DNA from: Amanita rubescens
Lineage: Eukaryota; Basidiomycota; Agaricomycetes; Agaricales; Amanitaceae
Reading direction: 5' to 3'
Assembly (NCBI GenBank): GCA_015039365.1
Contig: WION01000047.1
Coordinates: forward strand, 186,001 to 250,000
Length of the DNA stretch: 64,000 bases
Shown here: piece after piece, positions 45,562 to 58,165 of the stretch
Position numbering within the stretch: the stretch's first letter is position 1
Layout of the letters: every line of letters begins with the position of its first letter
Notes under the pieces: model-generated
What the model was told of the DNA's origin: nothing
Database searches by the model: none
The model's input: only the letters and a program-made list of their open reading frames with translations
Program-made: the position numbers and the translations under genes

Positions 45562-47785
45562 TTACGGGAACAGAAACGATGCCATTTCGATGTCATGCTG
45601 TTTGGTGATGAACCCGCCACCCTCCACACCATCCGGGCGCCTCACAGTTATCTTGTTGACATCAGCCGGGTATTTGGCCTCTCCAATAGGCCCGGCCCAA
45701 TCGAAGTCGATTAGGTGAATCTTCACATCATCAGATCTCAGCGACTCCTTTTCAATAAGAATATTGGCTTGTCGAATGTCCCCATGAACAAACCCCTTTT
45801 GATGTAACATTCGCACCACGCTCGTCACTTTATGTCGCACCTTCTCGTTGTCCTCATCAGAGAGTATTAGATCAAATGGCACTAGGTACTTTGATTTGTC
45901 CATGATGACCGCGATCCAATCCGCAGATATTCGAACGCATCGCCTAAGCCTCGGCGCTAAATCGTAGGATGCCAGATAGTTATGCGTGTCCTCCGAATAC
46001 CAAGGCGTGAACTTGACAACGAATTCGCTAGAATCAGGCTGGTTGACAATGGAGGCAGAGAAGACAAGCTTTTCGTCATGGAGCCGCTCGTTGTACATGA
46101 AATTTATTTCCTGCCCGTTGTCTTCGTAGGATGTCAAGAACGGATATCCGCGAGCTTTCTGAAGGTCAAGATTGTACCCCTCTGGTGGGGTTGGATTCAC
46201 CTTGGCCTCGGCTTCGATTGACTTGTAATGTGCTTCAATACTGTTAGCGGCAACCATAAACGCATCGAGGGAGGCTGCAATCGTCCATCTGGCTTTGGTT
46301 TCCTTCCAATGGGTTGACAGATCGAAGATGTGTGTCAGAGGTTCGACCCTTACGCGCTTCCCGTCCCATACTGCACCGTAAAATCCCAAATAGGAACCTG
46401 AATATACCATGAACAAGTGAACCGACAATAAATGAGCAGACGTACCCATATCTATCATGAGAATGCTCGGAAAACGTGTGTTGAAGTTGTAGAAGCGACG
46501 GGGATCCCTATGTGCTTTGCTCAGAAAGTTTGCATAGTATAGGATGACCTGGTTGAGAACATCTCCGTGCTCTTTCTTGCATGCTCGGATAGCTGCCGGC
46601 ATGACGATGACGAGAAGGTTTCCATCAGTCATGAATTCGGTACCCGGGACCGTCTGCTCGTGGAGCCGGAGACCCATGTGCCGCTCGAGTATGAACTGAA
46701 TTTCCGTCCTCCGCTCGAGCTCCAGACCGTGCCATTCGCAGGCGACAGGGGCAAGTTCACCGAGACAAATGAGTGCTCGCTCCGAAGGTGCCTTTTCACA
46801 CCTATCTTTGAAGATTGCAAAAGCTTCGTGAAGTAGCACAAGAGGGATCGTAAGGGGTTCAAACGGACGATTGAGGGCAATGGCACGTTCTGGTCCCACA
46901 ATTTGTTTGAACCGGGATGCATCCGCTAGGGTCGACGTCGAGGGCGCGCTCGCAATGTCCATCCTCAGACGCTTAAGTGGCAGATGACCATCTTCACCAT
47001 GTTTGCGCTTGTCCTGCTGGATATCTACAATGGTAAATCACTTGCATAATAGCAGGATTGAAAGAGAGTACATACTAGGCAGCTGTACCAGCAGCATCTC
47101 ATCCGGTGGCATCTTGAGTTTCAACACATATTCCTCGTCAGGGAGCCGCTTGGCGTGCTGATTGTTAGAAAGGTCGAAGGTGCGGACACGTGCCTCAAAT
47201 GCTTGTTTGCCTTCTTTATTTCCTTGTACCTTCAGACCACTGCATCTCAACACCGCGGGCTCGTTGAGGCCAATTTCGATACCGACCTTTGCTAAGACCA
47301 CCTCCTTCACCTTCAATACATTGATCCCAGGAAATACGGCGACAGAGAGGAGGCGAACAGGCTTCTGATCAAGATCGACGACGAGGCACCAGAGGGGACC
47401 TGACATGACAGTGGTAAATCACTTGAATATAGCAGGGTGAAGGAGAATATATACTGGGCAACCGTACCAGTAGCCTCTCATCCCCTTGCACACCGAGGCT
47501 CGACACATTTCTAGCTGGACCAAGTATACGGGCAGTCTTCTTGTTGGAAAGGTCGAGCCTGAGAATAATTTCTTGGAGTACTTTTGGATCGTCATCGTCG
47601 GATGCCAGGGCAGTGCATTTCCACACTTCGAGCATGTTGATGTCAATGTCGCCAAAGACCATTGGTTCCACATCCTTGAGCAGCTGCTTCAGTCCTAGGA
47701 TAGTTGTTTGAGGAGATATGAGCACAGCGGTCTCGCAAAGATATTCCTTCATAGCATCGATAATGATGCATCCGACGGATGACAT
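45562..47785 (-). CDS. Crinkler-type protein with two tandem header domains and a C-terminal kinase
   Basis: Exons 47785-47455, 47399-47076 and 47024-45562, phases 1 and 1, 705 residues. Residues ~1-110 form a ubiquitin-like CRN header (GLKQLLKDVEPMVFGDIDI, MLEVWKC, ERLLVRLP). Residues ~111-218 form a second header (LWCLVVDLDQKPVRLLSVAV, DEMLLVQLP). A basic stretch KRKHGEDGHLPLKRLR follows, a likely nuclear signal. The C-terminal domain is a divergent protein kinase: catalytic loop FVHGDIRQANIL (~630) and metal-binding IDFDWAGPIG (~660), i.e. HGD and DFD in place of HRD and DFG, as usual in Crinkler kinases. In free-living and plant-associated fungi these are thought to act in host manipulation or inter-strain conflict. 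There is no signal peptide, which is common in fungal members. Confidence 0.85.
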
Positions 47786-47830
47786 GATGGTGTTACGGCC
47801 GTTGAATTGCCCAAAAAAGGTATGGCGATC

Positions 47831-48870
47831 ATTGTGTGATGGCCAGATGTGTTCATCGCTCTCAATGTTGTCCGTATTTATTGCTGCAGCAAAGGGCTCA
47901 GATCCCATTGCCAATAACACACAGGTGCAGGACTCTGATTATATTTTGTGCGTTCACTTGTTCGACTCGCTGCGTCTACCCTGCCTTCCTGAAATTGATC
48001 ATGTGCAGGGGAAGCACAGTCCCCAGCCTGCAGGCGCGTTTTCGGCCGTTCTCAACATGTTATTGATTATCGGACAAACGATTATTCTCTTCCTCTCCGA
48101 GTTTGGCTGGCCATCAGTGTTCTTTTTCCCCATATTGGGGAAAGATTTTGGCCTAGGTCCACTGGGGTTGATACAATGCCTGTTCGTCTTTCTCTTTTCT
48201 CATGGCCAGACTACAATTAATCGTCCGTTATGACTTAGCATCGGCGCAGCCGTGTTATCCCACTATGTCGATACCTTCACCCTTGACTCGGCTTTCCTCG
48301 TCTTCTCGGTTGGTTGTCTCCATATATTATTGGGCCTCATATTCGGCTCTTCTGCGCGTGCAAAATGATCTGTCACTTCCTGACGGAACCAATCGGAACC
48401 ACCGCTTCCAAGCTATTCCCCCGGTTCCGCGACACCAAGGACGCTAGGTAGTCCGCCATCGCTGGTTTGGGGTGACAAGAAAGCATGTGGCTCCGGCTCC
48501 GGCTCCGGGCCTGGAATGGGATTCGGAAGACAGGCAGAGAAAGCTGCTGGGGTGAAAGGTCACTTTGTACACGTCGAGATATCGGACGCTGCGTGTTGTC
48601 AGAACCACTTGACACCCTACGGCGCTACGCGCCTAGAGCGTCAGCAAGTGCAAACCGTGGCACCACGCAATGATGACCACGTCTGTTGCTTGTCGCGGGA
48701 AAACAGGTGCTGATATAGACATAGATATATATATTGTAACGACGAGATGATGCGACACGACATAGCAGTATTGTTTGTATTATTACTATGGTGGTATGAA
48801 TAGCCGTATTTTTGATTTGAGAGCATTCCTTCCAAGGCTGAATACACAATGTTGTCGAAGTTCGAATCAA
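47831..48870 (+). pseudogene. Inverted, shortened copy of the membrane gene at 29.3-30.5 kb (copy 2)
   Basis: Matches the reverse complement of 29305-30473 from CATTGTGTGATG to TTCGAATCAA. Recognisable coding parts include LLIIGQTIILFLSEFGWPSV and the Ser/Gly tail region. About 80 bases are deleted near 47880 (between the CAATGTT and GCTGCAGCAAAG words of copy 1), with further small deletions, e.g. within the PVFFERF segment near 48125. It lacks the first half of the gene and cannot code for the protein. It lies 46 bases upstream of the Crinkler start codon, on the opposite strand. Confidence 0.8.
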
Positions 48871-49116
48871 ATATTTTATCCACATTTCATCTCATGAGCA
48901 ACAGAAAGTCAGTGACAAATGATATATGTTTCTGCTGAATAATCCAATCACACTATGTTGCATATCCAGGATATTCCCCATGTACACACACAAAACAGTC
49001 AGAGAAACCAATTTTTAGATTTTTTTCAGAGTTGTAGATATTTTCACTAAAAACCCATCTACCGATACCCAGATCCTTGTTTTGCAGACGAGCTATTCCG
49101 TGCCAACTCACTATAC

Positions 49117-51816
49117 TCAAGTAGTCAGACTTGTATAACCCGATGGAGGTGAAGGAAAGACATACACAAATGCCGACTCGATGCACTGCTTGACATCCTT
49201 GTAGCTCACAACCAGACATGACTGTTCGTCCCTCGCAACCAACATGATTTTTTCCTCCGTCCCAGCGTCGAGCTGTGACGTTAAGTAACAGTACCAAAAA
49301 CGGGAAATTGAGCCGCGAACCTTGTTCAGGCAAGTAAGCACGTGCGTAAAGTTCATTACCGGGTTACCATTCTCGTCCACTTGATGAAACACATAATCCC
49401 TGAACAATTTAATGATGTACCGATCCCCTGTTTCGGACCACCGCGGATCTCGCGCGAATCTGAACAGGGCAAGGGGAAAAGCACAATGAGCGGCGGAGAA
49501 AGCGGTGACCGACGTACTCTGGCCTCTCGTTGATAAATCCAAACTTGCACAAGAGCCGCACCAGGCGGGCATTTTCCAACTCGCTCAATAATTCGTTTTC
49601 GAGCCGATCTGTAGCGCTACCAGAAACCCCTGCGTCAATAAAAAATGGACACTTTTGAGAAGGACACGGAGAACTTTACATCAACGCGTCATTTAGATCA
49701 ATTAAGACTTTACCCCTTATCATATCCAAAAGTTGATCGATCGTCTACACACGCCTTGTTATTATCGTTTATAGTGCAAAAAAAAATAGACACAAAGCTA
49801 CTCACGCGATGTTGACCACCTTTGCTCATCAGAAATAGGATTGCGTTTTTTAAATCATGGCTGTACTGTCTCCCGATGGTGTCCAGGCTCTTTTGAAAGA
49901 CGGCGCCGTTCGTGACGGCCAAGGTGCTACAGCACAGAACATACAGCAGCCGTCCGAACATGACCAAGTCGTCCTGTTGAAGATTCGTGATATCCTGAGG
50001 CGTGTCATGCGTCAAAATATCAATGAGACCACATGAGCCTATGCGAACTCTGGGCATGCCGAAATTTTAAAAAAAGGTCGAAAAGGAATCACCAACGTAC
50101 CGGTTCTGACCCGTGACTAGAATCTTTGTCGCGTCGACAGTCCGAACGGCCAGCCTCGCATCATGAACTTGCTTGATCGCGGAGCTAATCTGGACGACGT
50201 AGGTCCATATGACGCGCTCGGGGATCAGCGGCTGTCCTCCTGACCCAGTCCCAACGCCACTGACAAGCCCCGTCCCCGTGGGGTTCCCACCAGCAAACGA
50301 GAATCCGGACAGCGATCGCTGTGACTGGAACCCGAATCCTGATGTCGATGAGGAAGCGGGCTGGTGCAGTTGTTGTTGTTGTTGTGCCGCTTGGGATTGG
50401 AAAGCGGCTACCTTGGCTTTAAGATGGACATCAAACAGGGTGCGTGCATTGGAGTGGTGTGTGTAGCACACGACCAGGGCTACACGATGGAGATGATTAG
50501 ATACATCAGATAACCAAGCGAGGAAATACGTACAACTGTCATTGAAAGCACGTGTGGTGAAGGCCTCATGCACAGAGACAATGTTCGGATGTCTAATTTT
50601 GGACCAAGTTTCGATGGATGCGAAAGCCGATAGAGCAGTTTGCTGAGTGAGTCTGAAGTCTATACGTCGCACGTGTTAGCCAAACCTCAAGCTCAAGCAA
50701 TGCCATTCCCACTTTCGACGCGTCGAAGCGTGTACGGCAATCCATCTGACGTCCGGATGGCTCGGTACACGATCGAGTACCAGGTAAGGAATTTGCGGCG
50801 TTCATTTTGCGAGCTAATGTTCTCCAGCGGAACGAGGGTGTGATAACCTTGTAATTCATCTGGGAGCTCCATTCCGATCGGCGCTACATCTCGGATGGTC
50901 TCGCTGCGAGACTGCAAAGTTTGCCGCAGATCATTGGATGGTGGGATAAAATGCGACCCTGTAGTTGATGTTGTAAAAGGAGCGGGTATGGCAGGCGTGT
51001 ACAAATGGTAATTTAGCTACGGCCGTTAATATTAGCAAGAAAAAGAGGGTAAAAGATAAGCAAACTTACGGGTTGCCGAAGAAAGACCGGTGCAGCGGCG
51101 TAAGGATATGGAGCAGCCGCATCATATTCTCCTTGATAGGGATTGTATTGAGATTCGTCATAGAATTGTGTGTCGAGCTAGGGAACTGTGAGTGGGTGTG
51201 TGTGTATCAAGATCAGAAAGATCCGCACGCTTTGCATCTGATCAACGACGGAGCCAACGGAAGTATCACCGGCATTGAAGGAATAACTTTCAAGCGGTTC
51301 ATATGTACTGGTGGGCTCGGGAGATGCAGGGATAGGGCTAGTAGGTACGGTGGGGGCGGCATTGGACGGGGGAGGGCTGGCTGGGACGGGAGTGCTTGCA
51401 GCCTTGGGGACAAAGACAGGGGCATTGATGGCTTGTGCAGAGAGCGTGCCTGTGGAAGGGCCGGATGGGCTGGAGCGGCTTAGATGGTCAGCAGATGGGG
51501 GTGGAGAATTGACTCACGTTGCCGGGGAAGAAGGTTCTTGAGATTTGGGGTGATAATAGATACAGCCCTTGTCCTGGAATTTACAGTAACTTCGCACAAT
51601 CAGCATAGAAAGAAGATGTACACGGAATCGTATACCCGTAGATCATGATATTCCTACATTGTCGTTGAATTGCATCTGAGGTTGGGTCAATAGGGATATA
51701 CGAGAAGAATGTAATTACAAAACAAAACCTTTTCTATTGGGTCTAAGATCATCTTGTGTGGTTGTTGGATCAACGATTTTAACTGCTTGAGATTGAGGAC
51801 GAGCAAAGAAAGGCAT
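49117..51816 (-). CDS. PAN3: PAN3, regulatory subunit of the PAN2-PAN3 deadenylase
   Basis: Starts at ATG 51816; first exons 51816-51729, 51675-51636 and from 51589. The early part gives the CCCH zinc finger [17 protein letters not shown] followed by YYHPKSQ. A Pro/Ser-rich linker precedes the pseudokinase: [76 protein letters not shown]. The C-terminal coiled coil and knob domain give [33 protein letters not shown] and [20 protein letters not shown], with the stop at 49117-49119. The protein dimerises, binds poly(A) and PABP and recruits the PAN2 nuclease for the first step of mRNA deadenylation. A Gln/Gly/Ser-rich insert (about 50.2-50.4 kb) enlarges the pseudokinase domain. The last splice near the C-terminus is ambiguous. 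Confidence 0.93.
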
Positions 51817-51913
51817 GATATGAGACAGCCAAATAAGGCTACAGCGTGACTGAACTCTGGTTCATCAAAAAAATCTTTGCAATTTCGTTCGTCCTCATGT
51901 TACAGTTGCTCAC

Positions 51914-54466
51914 ATGCTTTCCCCTCAGAATCAAGTTCCCCTTCCTATGGACGACGATGACAATGACATATGCCCAGTATGTGATGGCGATTGCACTTGT
52001 CGTCCAAGACCCGTAGTTCTCGACACCTCACTACAACATACACCTCTTAAAATAAAGCTCACAGTACCACAGAGTATGCTTGCAAATCGACACAAGGTGC
52101 CCCCAATAGCTCACCAATCAGACATCGAAGATCTTGGATCATCATCTACAGCCTCAACAGCACCCCCACCCCCTCGTCGTAAACGTCGTCCCCCCAAAGC
52201 TCCCCGATCACATATCAAATGTAAAAGCATCTTTGTAAAGCAAAAAACTCCCCTTGCAAGATCAAGGCTTACAAAAGACAAACAAGCCGCTGTCGCAATA
52301 TCCAGAAAAGTTGCCGCTACAAAAAGGCGCGGACGTGATCGCAGCGAGACTGTTGGCTCACGCGACACCTATGATGGCGACGACGACGACGATCGATTTC
52401 CTACTTTTGTCTCCGCATCTGCTCTTTCGTCTCTTTCGTCCGATTCGGACTCGTCTTCTACAGACGCGTTCGAGACGGACTCTGAGATCGAGGCAGAGGA
52501 GGAAAATTTTATTATCCACCAGGTTAGGGACAAGGCCCGTGTCAGGCGCGAGCTGCTTGGCGACGATTGCCAAACGAAAAGGATCCAGAATAATAATTGG
52601 GTCATACGACCTCGGAAAAAAAGTGTCGGTCCGAGCGATGGCGAGATGGACGTCGACTCGGACGCCACTGTAGATGACGATGACAATGACGAAGAAGATG
52701 GAGACGAGGACGAAGAAGACGATGAGGACGAGACAGATGTTAAGGGAGTCGGTGCGGGCTACGTCGGGCTCGCCACCGGCTGGTCAGAAGAGGACGAATC
52801 AAGCTTTGATGCCGATCTCTTCTTCGCCAATCTCTCCGGCTCTGATTCCTCCTCCACCCCCACATCCGACGCTGAAGATGACGCCGACCCATCCGATATG
52901 GAATCTGTATCAGCCACAGTGACCGATCTACTCCCACACCTCCGCCAAGGCTTGGAAAATTTGCCGTTTGAAGTAACAGAAAGTTGGGATGGTCAGATCG
53001 TCTTCACAAACGGGCTCAGAGACGGCCAAGGCGTCCTCGACATTGATTTTGAGATTGATGCTGCCCAGTTCATGGTTTACTCGAGTCCCGGCTCGGGAGA
53101 CAGCTATAGTGACGTAGACATGATCCACTCCGACAGGGGGTACGAAGAAGATCTCGACTGGGGAGAAGGAGATACGACGGATGAAGAACTGGTGGGGGAG
53201 AACGACCTCCCAAATGAACGTGCAATGCAGCTTTTTAGCTTCCCCCTCAGCGTGTCCGCCATCAATCCCCTGTCTACGGTTAGTCCTGCTGTCAGTCCGG
53301 GCCCACGGTCTCGCCGGCCACTCACCGGCGTCCTCTCGTCTCCCAAACCTGCCGACATACTCGCTGGTCGAGTGTTTTGGGAGTCTGACGAGCTCGACGA
53401 CGTGGACGACACCGCTCGGAAAGGCACGGGACCCCGAAAAGGCTGCTTCGCTCCCAACTCGGAGACGCGTACCGCGGTCATAGACGACTCCCACAAGGCT
53501 GTGCCTTCTCCTCACCCAAGCTTCCGCCGTGATAAATTAAGACGTATGGGTCTGGTTAACGTGCGTCTATTTGTCTCGCGTGCCCATAACCGATGAGGTA
53601 CTGACTGGTACTTCTATATATAGCCCTTTCATCACCGTCACCATGCATCGATCACTGATATGGCTTCCAGCAGCCCCGTGGCGGACCGTTCGTCTCCATT
53701 TGTGTCGTCCGCAGATACTACTGGCCCAATCGATATACCGTACTTTCCCTCCATCGCACTAAACGACGTGCTCGAGCCGTCGTTTTTGGACCCTGAGCCT
53801 GACCTCATTGCTGTAGATTACGCTGAAGAGCCACCTTGCTCATCTAGCGCGGCTACGTCTGGGGTCGAAAGCGACGCCAAGGGGTTGGGGTTCAATCGAT
53901 GGGACCTTGTTTCGGTTAGTGCGGATGCGTTTAGGCAAACAAGAGAGACGGGTACCCCAATTACCGATAGCGGGTGGCGATCTGGGAATCCGACGACGAG
54001 CCCGGTCACCGATTATGGCAAGATGATCAGGGCCAGTCCGTTTACAGCCATGCGCGACATGTTGGCGTCATCCTCTTCTTCGCTTCCCAGGAGAAGCAAA
54101 AAGAAGCGCGTGAATAGGATGATGGACATTTCGCCTGTGATCCTCCCACGAGATGGAGATCGGACCCCGACGAATATGCACCTCAATTCGAGCCCGCCGA
54201 ATCACCCACACCACACTAATCAACAGCAAAAGAGTCGAAAAGAACTTCGCCGCGAGCGAAAACTAAAACGAAAGAGTGCTGCGCAGACTGCACACCAGCA
54301 GCAGCACCAACATCGCCAGTATCGTCATCACAATTCGCCAAATAGCCAACATTATCAACATCATCATGCTCATCGGCATTATCCAAATTCAAAATCGCGT
54401 GGGTTGTCGGCGGTGCAGAGGACTGGATTTGGCTCCTCGTCGTCTGTCCCGCCTTTAAGTTTGTGA
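51914..54466 (+). CDS. Acidic, disordered, probably nuclear protein with N-terminal Cys cluster
   Basis: Exons 51914-53560 and 53624-54466 (GTGCGT...TATATAG intron, phase 0) give 829 residues. Near the start is a Cys cluster, ICPVCDGDCTC, possibly zinc-binding. A Lys/Arg-rich, Pro-rich part follows (PPPPRRKRRPPKAPRSHIKC), then long Asp/Glu tracts (about 52680-52740), then a conserved-looking segment SWDGQIVFTNGLRDGQGVLD. The second half has KKKRVNRMMDISPVILP, basic RKELRRERKLKRKS and a His/Gln-rich tail. The GQIVFTNGLRDGQGVLD segment reminds me weakly of the fungal Ifh1/Crf1 co-activator group; I would not assign it. It is divergent from PAN3, with only 97 bases between the two start codons. 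Confidence 0.75.
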
Positions 54467-55012
54467 AGAGGAAGAAAAAGAAAGATTAAGCTTTCAAGGC
54501 CTTTGTATGATGTTTTCACTTTTTTTTCGTTCTTTTTTCGTTTTTTTATTATTGCTACCTACCACGATGCCAGCCAACAACTCACACACACACGCGTTTA
54601 TGCTTTTATATCTGTTCCATACCTCGTCCATTTGCATCAAAGCGTTATATACGCCCTTTCCCTCCCTTTTTTTTCCCTTCCTGTTTATCATGTATCCTGA
54701 TGATGACGACGACGACGACGAAGATGACGGTGGTGGTAATAGTGCATATATATATTGTCGCTTGCGATGTGTATGTATGTTACTAGTACTTTGGTATACA
54801 TGTGTATTTCTATTATACTTGTTCTTGTCTCCTCCCGTGTAACATGTGAAGAAGTTGTAACTATAATTTGTACTGCTATTGCTCTCGAATATTACTTTGG
54901 AGCTGGGCTTTTTGACTGCGCATCTTGATTGATCCGTTCATTAACAAAGGTACAACGGAGATAGGTATAGGCGCTCAACGCGTATCGTAGCAACCACTTC
55001 CGGACAACCTGC

Positions 55013-55833
55013 TTAGGCGTATATCGCATCATATTGGCGTGGTCCGAGACGTTGGTATACATAGTTTCGTTCATTGTTACTCCTATAAAAAATCAATGCG
55101 CGTTCCAACAAACTCGGGTTGAGGTATATACTCACACTGAGATACGGTGCTCATCCCTACACTGATCAACATAATTCTGCCGCCGGCGTCCTAAAGGAAC
55201 CTCCGAGTCTTGTGCGTCGCCCGGGGACACGGGAAGAACGCCTACCCCGTAAGAAATAACGATATAGTACGTTTTTTCTCCGGAGGTTTCGGTCTTGAAC
55301 CATCCGACTAGAGTATTGAAATGTTGGTGGACGTAGATCTTGCGGAAAACTCGAAGTAATTTGCTAGGATCTGCTCGAGGATTGCGTACTACGATTCTTC
55401 TGACCAAGGGAGTCACTTTGCCCTTTCTGATCGCGTTGGATGGACGGATAAGATACGCTTCGTCGTTCTCGTCGCCTACGAGCCGGCGATTCGAAAGTCG
55501 TACGGTACACGCTTGCCTGACGGCAGAATCGGATATACGGTCTCGGCGGGCGTGATCGAGCAAAGTATCTAAACTCAACCCGATCGGTGGGTGTGATGGA
55601 GGTTCTTCGGCTTCACCTGGTGGTCCAACTAGTTCAACCTGAGGTTCACTGCCTTCAAGTCCGTCATACAAAGAAGGGGCGTGTTTAAGTCGTTTCTAAG
55701 AAAAGTTGTCACGATCTGGTAAATTGGTGAGGAGGATTCAACTCACCGAGAGGGTCGAATGATCATGGTTATGGTGTGACCCGCACACGGTGTTGAAAAT
55801 TAGAAAAAGGGGGATAAAGGCAGAAAGACGCAT
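55013..55833 (-). CDS. Small secreted protein (paralogue of the gene at 26.3-27.0 kb)
   Basis: Exons 55833-55747, 55695-55136 and 55082-55013, all phases consistent, 238 residues. A signal peptide (MRLSAFIPLFLIFNTVCG) is followed by a His-rich stretch (HHNHDH) and a possible Lys-Arg processing site at KR just after the first intron. The core reads LVRRIVVRNPRADPSKLLRV, YVHQHFNTLVGWFKTET and KTYYIVISYGVGVLPV, and the C-terminus is YVYQRLGPRQYDAIYA. This matches the block order of the secreted protein at 26277-27030, including the intron position close to the C-terminus. No known enzyme motif. Extracellular; unknown role. Confidence 0.72.
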
Positions 55834-55849
55834 GTGTGTCCAGCCCCGG

Positions 55850-56518
55850 TTGAAATCGAGTGCATCGTGAAATTTTTATACCCCAGCGGCTGATACCTGA
55901 ATCACTGATGTTTTGAGACGCGATCAAAGCCCCAACTCAGGCCTTAGAAACCGCTTCCTACTTGGACAACCAAAGGGCCCAATAATGACGTACACGGTCG
56001 CGACAGGAACTGAAAAGCGGGGAAGCTCGGATACCTAATTGCTGCCGTTAGCAAGGGGTATGTCATGGTTCATATAACCAGAAGGGTCATTTCAGCCAGG
56101 GGGAATAGCTGGTGTGGAAGATACCATGAGCGGAACAGGAAAGAGCACATGCTCCAGCACAAACGTTTCTGTTCCAGCGATGTAGTGCAAAATATTTCTT
56201 TTTGCAGGCTGCCATGTACTCGTGATTCACGGGTAATCTGAGTATGCACGACGCAAGTACTTTCGTTGCAGGTGCTAGCGCTAACATCTGTTCTTTCGTA
56301 CGTTGAGTCCTTCGGATGTATTTTACGCGGATGCTGAGCGCTGAGCGCTGATGCCTATCATGTGCGGATGTTGATTCATCGACGCACGTTTACATATGGC
56401 ACACATGGATTTCACTCAAAGATCGCACGTCAACACTAAATTCTAACTGCCGACACTCCCATGCAAACACTTAAATGTAGCCCCCCAGTGCATGGTCTTT
56501 TTCCTGCGCAGATTGGAT
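55850..56518. other. Intergenic, divergent promoters
   Basis: Lies between the secreted-protein gene (minus) and the acid phosphatase (plus). Contains a short GAGCGCTGA-type tandem repeat near 56335-56350. No certain regulatory motif; a phosphate-responsive site could be sought here. Confidence 0.4.
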
Positions 56519-58165
56519 ATGAAAATTCCAACGTCGTTCTCCCTGGCGGTAGCCGCCCTTCTTCCCCTCTCTGCCGTTGCAAACCCAGTAATCAATGAAA
56601 CTGCAGTGTTGCCAATGCAGATCCGACTCGCCTACGCTGGCCCAAACGCCATGTTTGTCAGCTGGAACACTTATACTCAACTACCGCGGCCGACTGTTCG
56701 GTTTGGGCGTTTCTCTCGGGCTCTCGGCCGGACCGCGTCGTCAGACGTGTCCGTGACGTACCCAACGTCGACGACGTACAATAACCACGTCAAGATCACT
56801 GGTCTTGAGCCCGGCACCAAGTACTACTACCTCCCCGAGTTCAGTAACACCAGGATTCCGTACTCGTTCACGACGAGCCGCGTCGCGGGTGATCAGACCC
56901 CGTTTACCGTGGCGTACGTTGCGGACTTGGGCTTGATCGGACCAGATGGTCTCTCTACTACTGTTGGAGTTGGCGCAGCGAACCCATTGGGACCTCATGA
57001 CCACACTACAATCCAGATTTTGGAACAGAATGTGCCGCTTTTCGACTTTTTATGGCATTGTAAGTTTTTTTTTTGACTTGTCACGACAAGTGCTTATATA
57101 TATATGCCTTTTAAGCTGGTGATATCGCGTATGCGGACTACTGGTTGAAGGAAGAGATTCAGGCTTACCTTCCCAATACGACAATTGCAGATGGGCACAA
57201 AGTTTATGAGATGTTGCTCAACCAGTACTACGACGAGATGATGCCTATTACCGCGTACAAGCCGTACATGGTCGGACCTGGCAATCATGACTCAAACTGT
57301 ACGAAACGTTTATTGTGCCTGAGGGAGTGGCAACTGACCTTTTGGCCGAAATAGGTGACAATGGCGGTACAACGAACCACAACACCAACGTATCTTATAC
57401 CGTATCTATCTGTTCGCCTGGTCAAACGAACTTTACCGGCTTTATGCATCACTTCCGCATGCCAAGCGCCGAGTCTGGGGGTACGGGCAACTTTTGGTAC
57501 TCGCATGACCATGGAATGGTTCACTTCGTCCAGTTCGACACGGAGACGGATTTGGGCAATGGATTGGTTGGTCCTGATGAGCCAAATGGCAGCGACGTCG
57601 AAAACAGTGGACCATTTGGAAGCTACCCAAATGCTCAAATAGACTGGCTGAAAGCGGATTTGGCATCCGTTGACAGGAAGAAGACGCCGTGGGTCGTCGT
57701 GGGTAAGTAGCTTCCTCTGTTTCGATAAGAGTGCTTATCATCTATTTTCGTATAGCGGGTCACCGACCGTGGTACATCAGTGCCGGGTCTGGCGATATAT
57801 GCACCGATTGTCAAGACGCTTTTGCTACGATCTTCCAAGATTACTCTGTTGATCTGGTCTTGACTGGACATTTCCATGTTTATGAGCGCAATGCGCCTAT
57901 TCTGAACGGTGCAGCTGATCCGAATGAGTTGAATAATCCATCTGGGCCTTGGTATATTTCGAATGGCGCTGCAGGCCATTACGATGGTTTGGACCCACTC
58001 AATACGCCTCTTATGGACTACTCGAGGTACGCGCAAGACTCGGCGTACGGATGGAGCAGGTTAATTTTCCATAACTGCACTCATTTTACTCAGGAATTTG
58101 TGGCAAGTGCAAATGGGTCGGTTTTGGATACGGCTACACTATATAAGGAGAGGAAGTGTAACTAA
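56519..58165 (+). CDS. Purple acid phosphatase (secreted metallophosphoesterase)
   Basis: Exons 56519-57059, 57116-57298, 57355-57702 and 57756-58165; every junction restores a conserved motif. The ATG at 56519 starts a signal peptide (FSLAVAALLPLSAVA). An N-terminal fibronectin-like domain (MFVSWNTY, ITGLEPGTKYYY) precedes the catalytic domain. The five metal-ligand blocks are present: ADLG, GDIAYADYW, GPGNHD, VAGHRPWY and LTGHFHVYERN. The binuclear Fe-metal site is complete, so the enzyme should hydrolyse phosphomonoesters in acid, outside the cell or in the wall, to scavenge phosphate. Several N-glycosylation sequons are present (NET, NTT, NVS, NFT, NCT, NGS). Closest in kind to fungal AphA-type enzymes. 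Confidence 0.93.

Noticed and set aside
45562..47785. Horizontal transfer of the Crinkler gene from an oomycete
   Set aside because: Crinkler kinases are widespread in basidiomycetes, and the introns and codon use look native; nothing in the sequence calls for transfer.
54503..54842. Small hydrophobic plus-strand frames after the acidic protein
   Set aside because: They consist of T-rich 3' flank and a GAC/GAT microsatellite, with no conservation cues.
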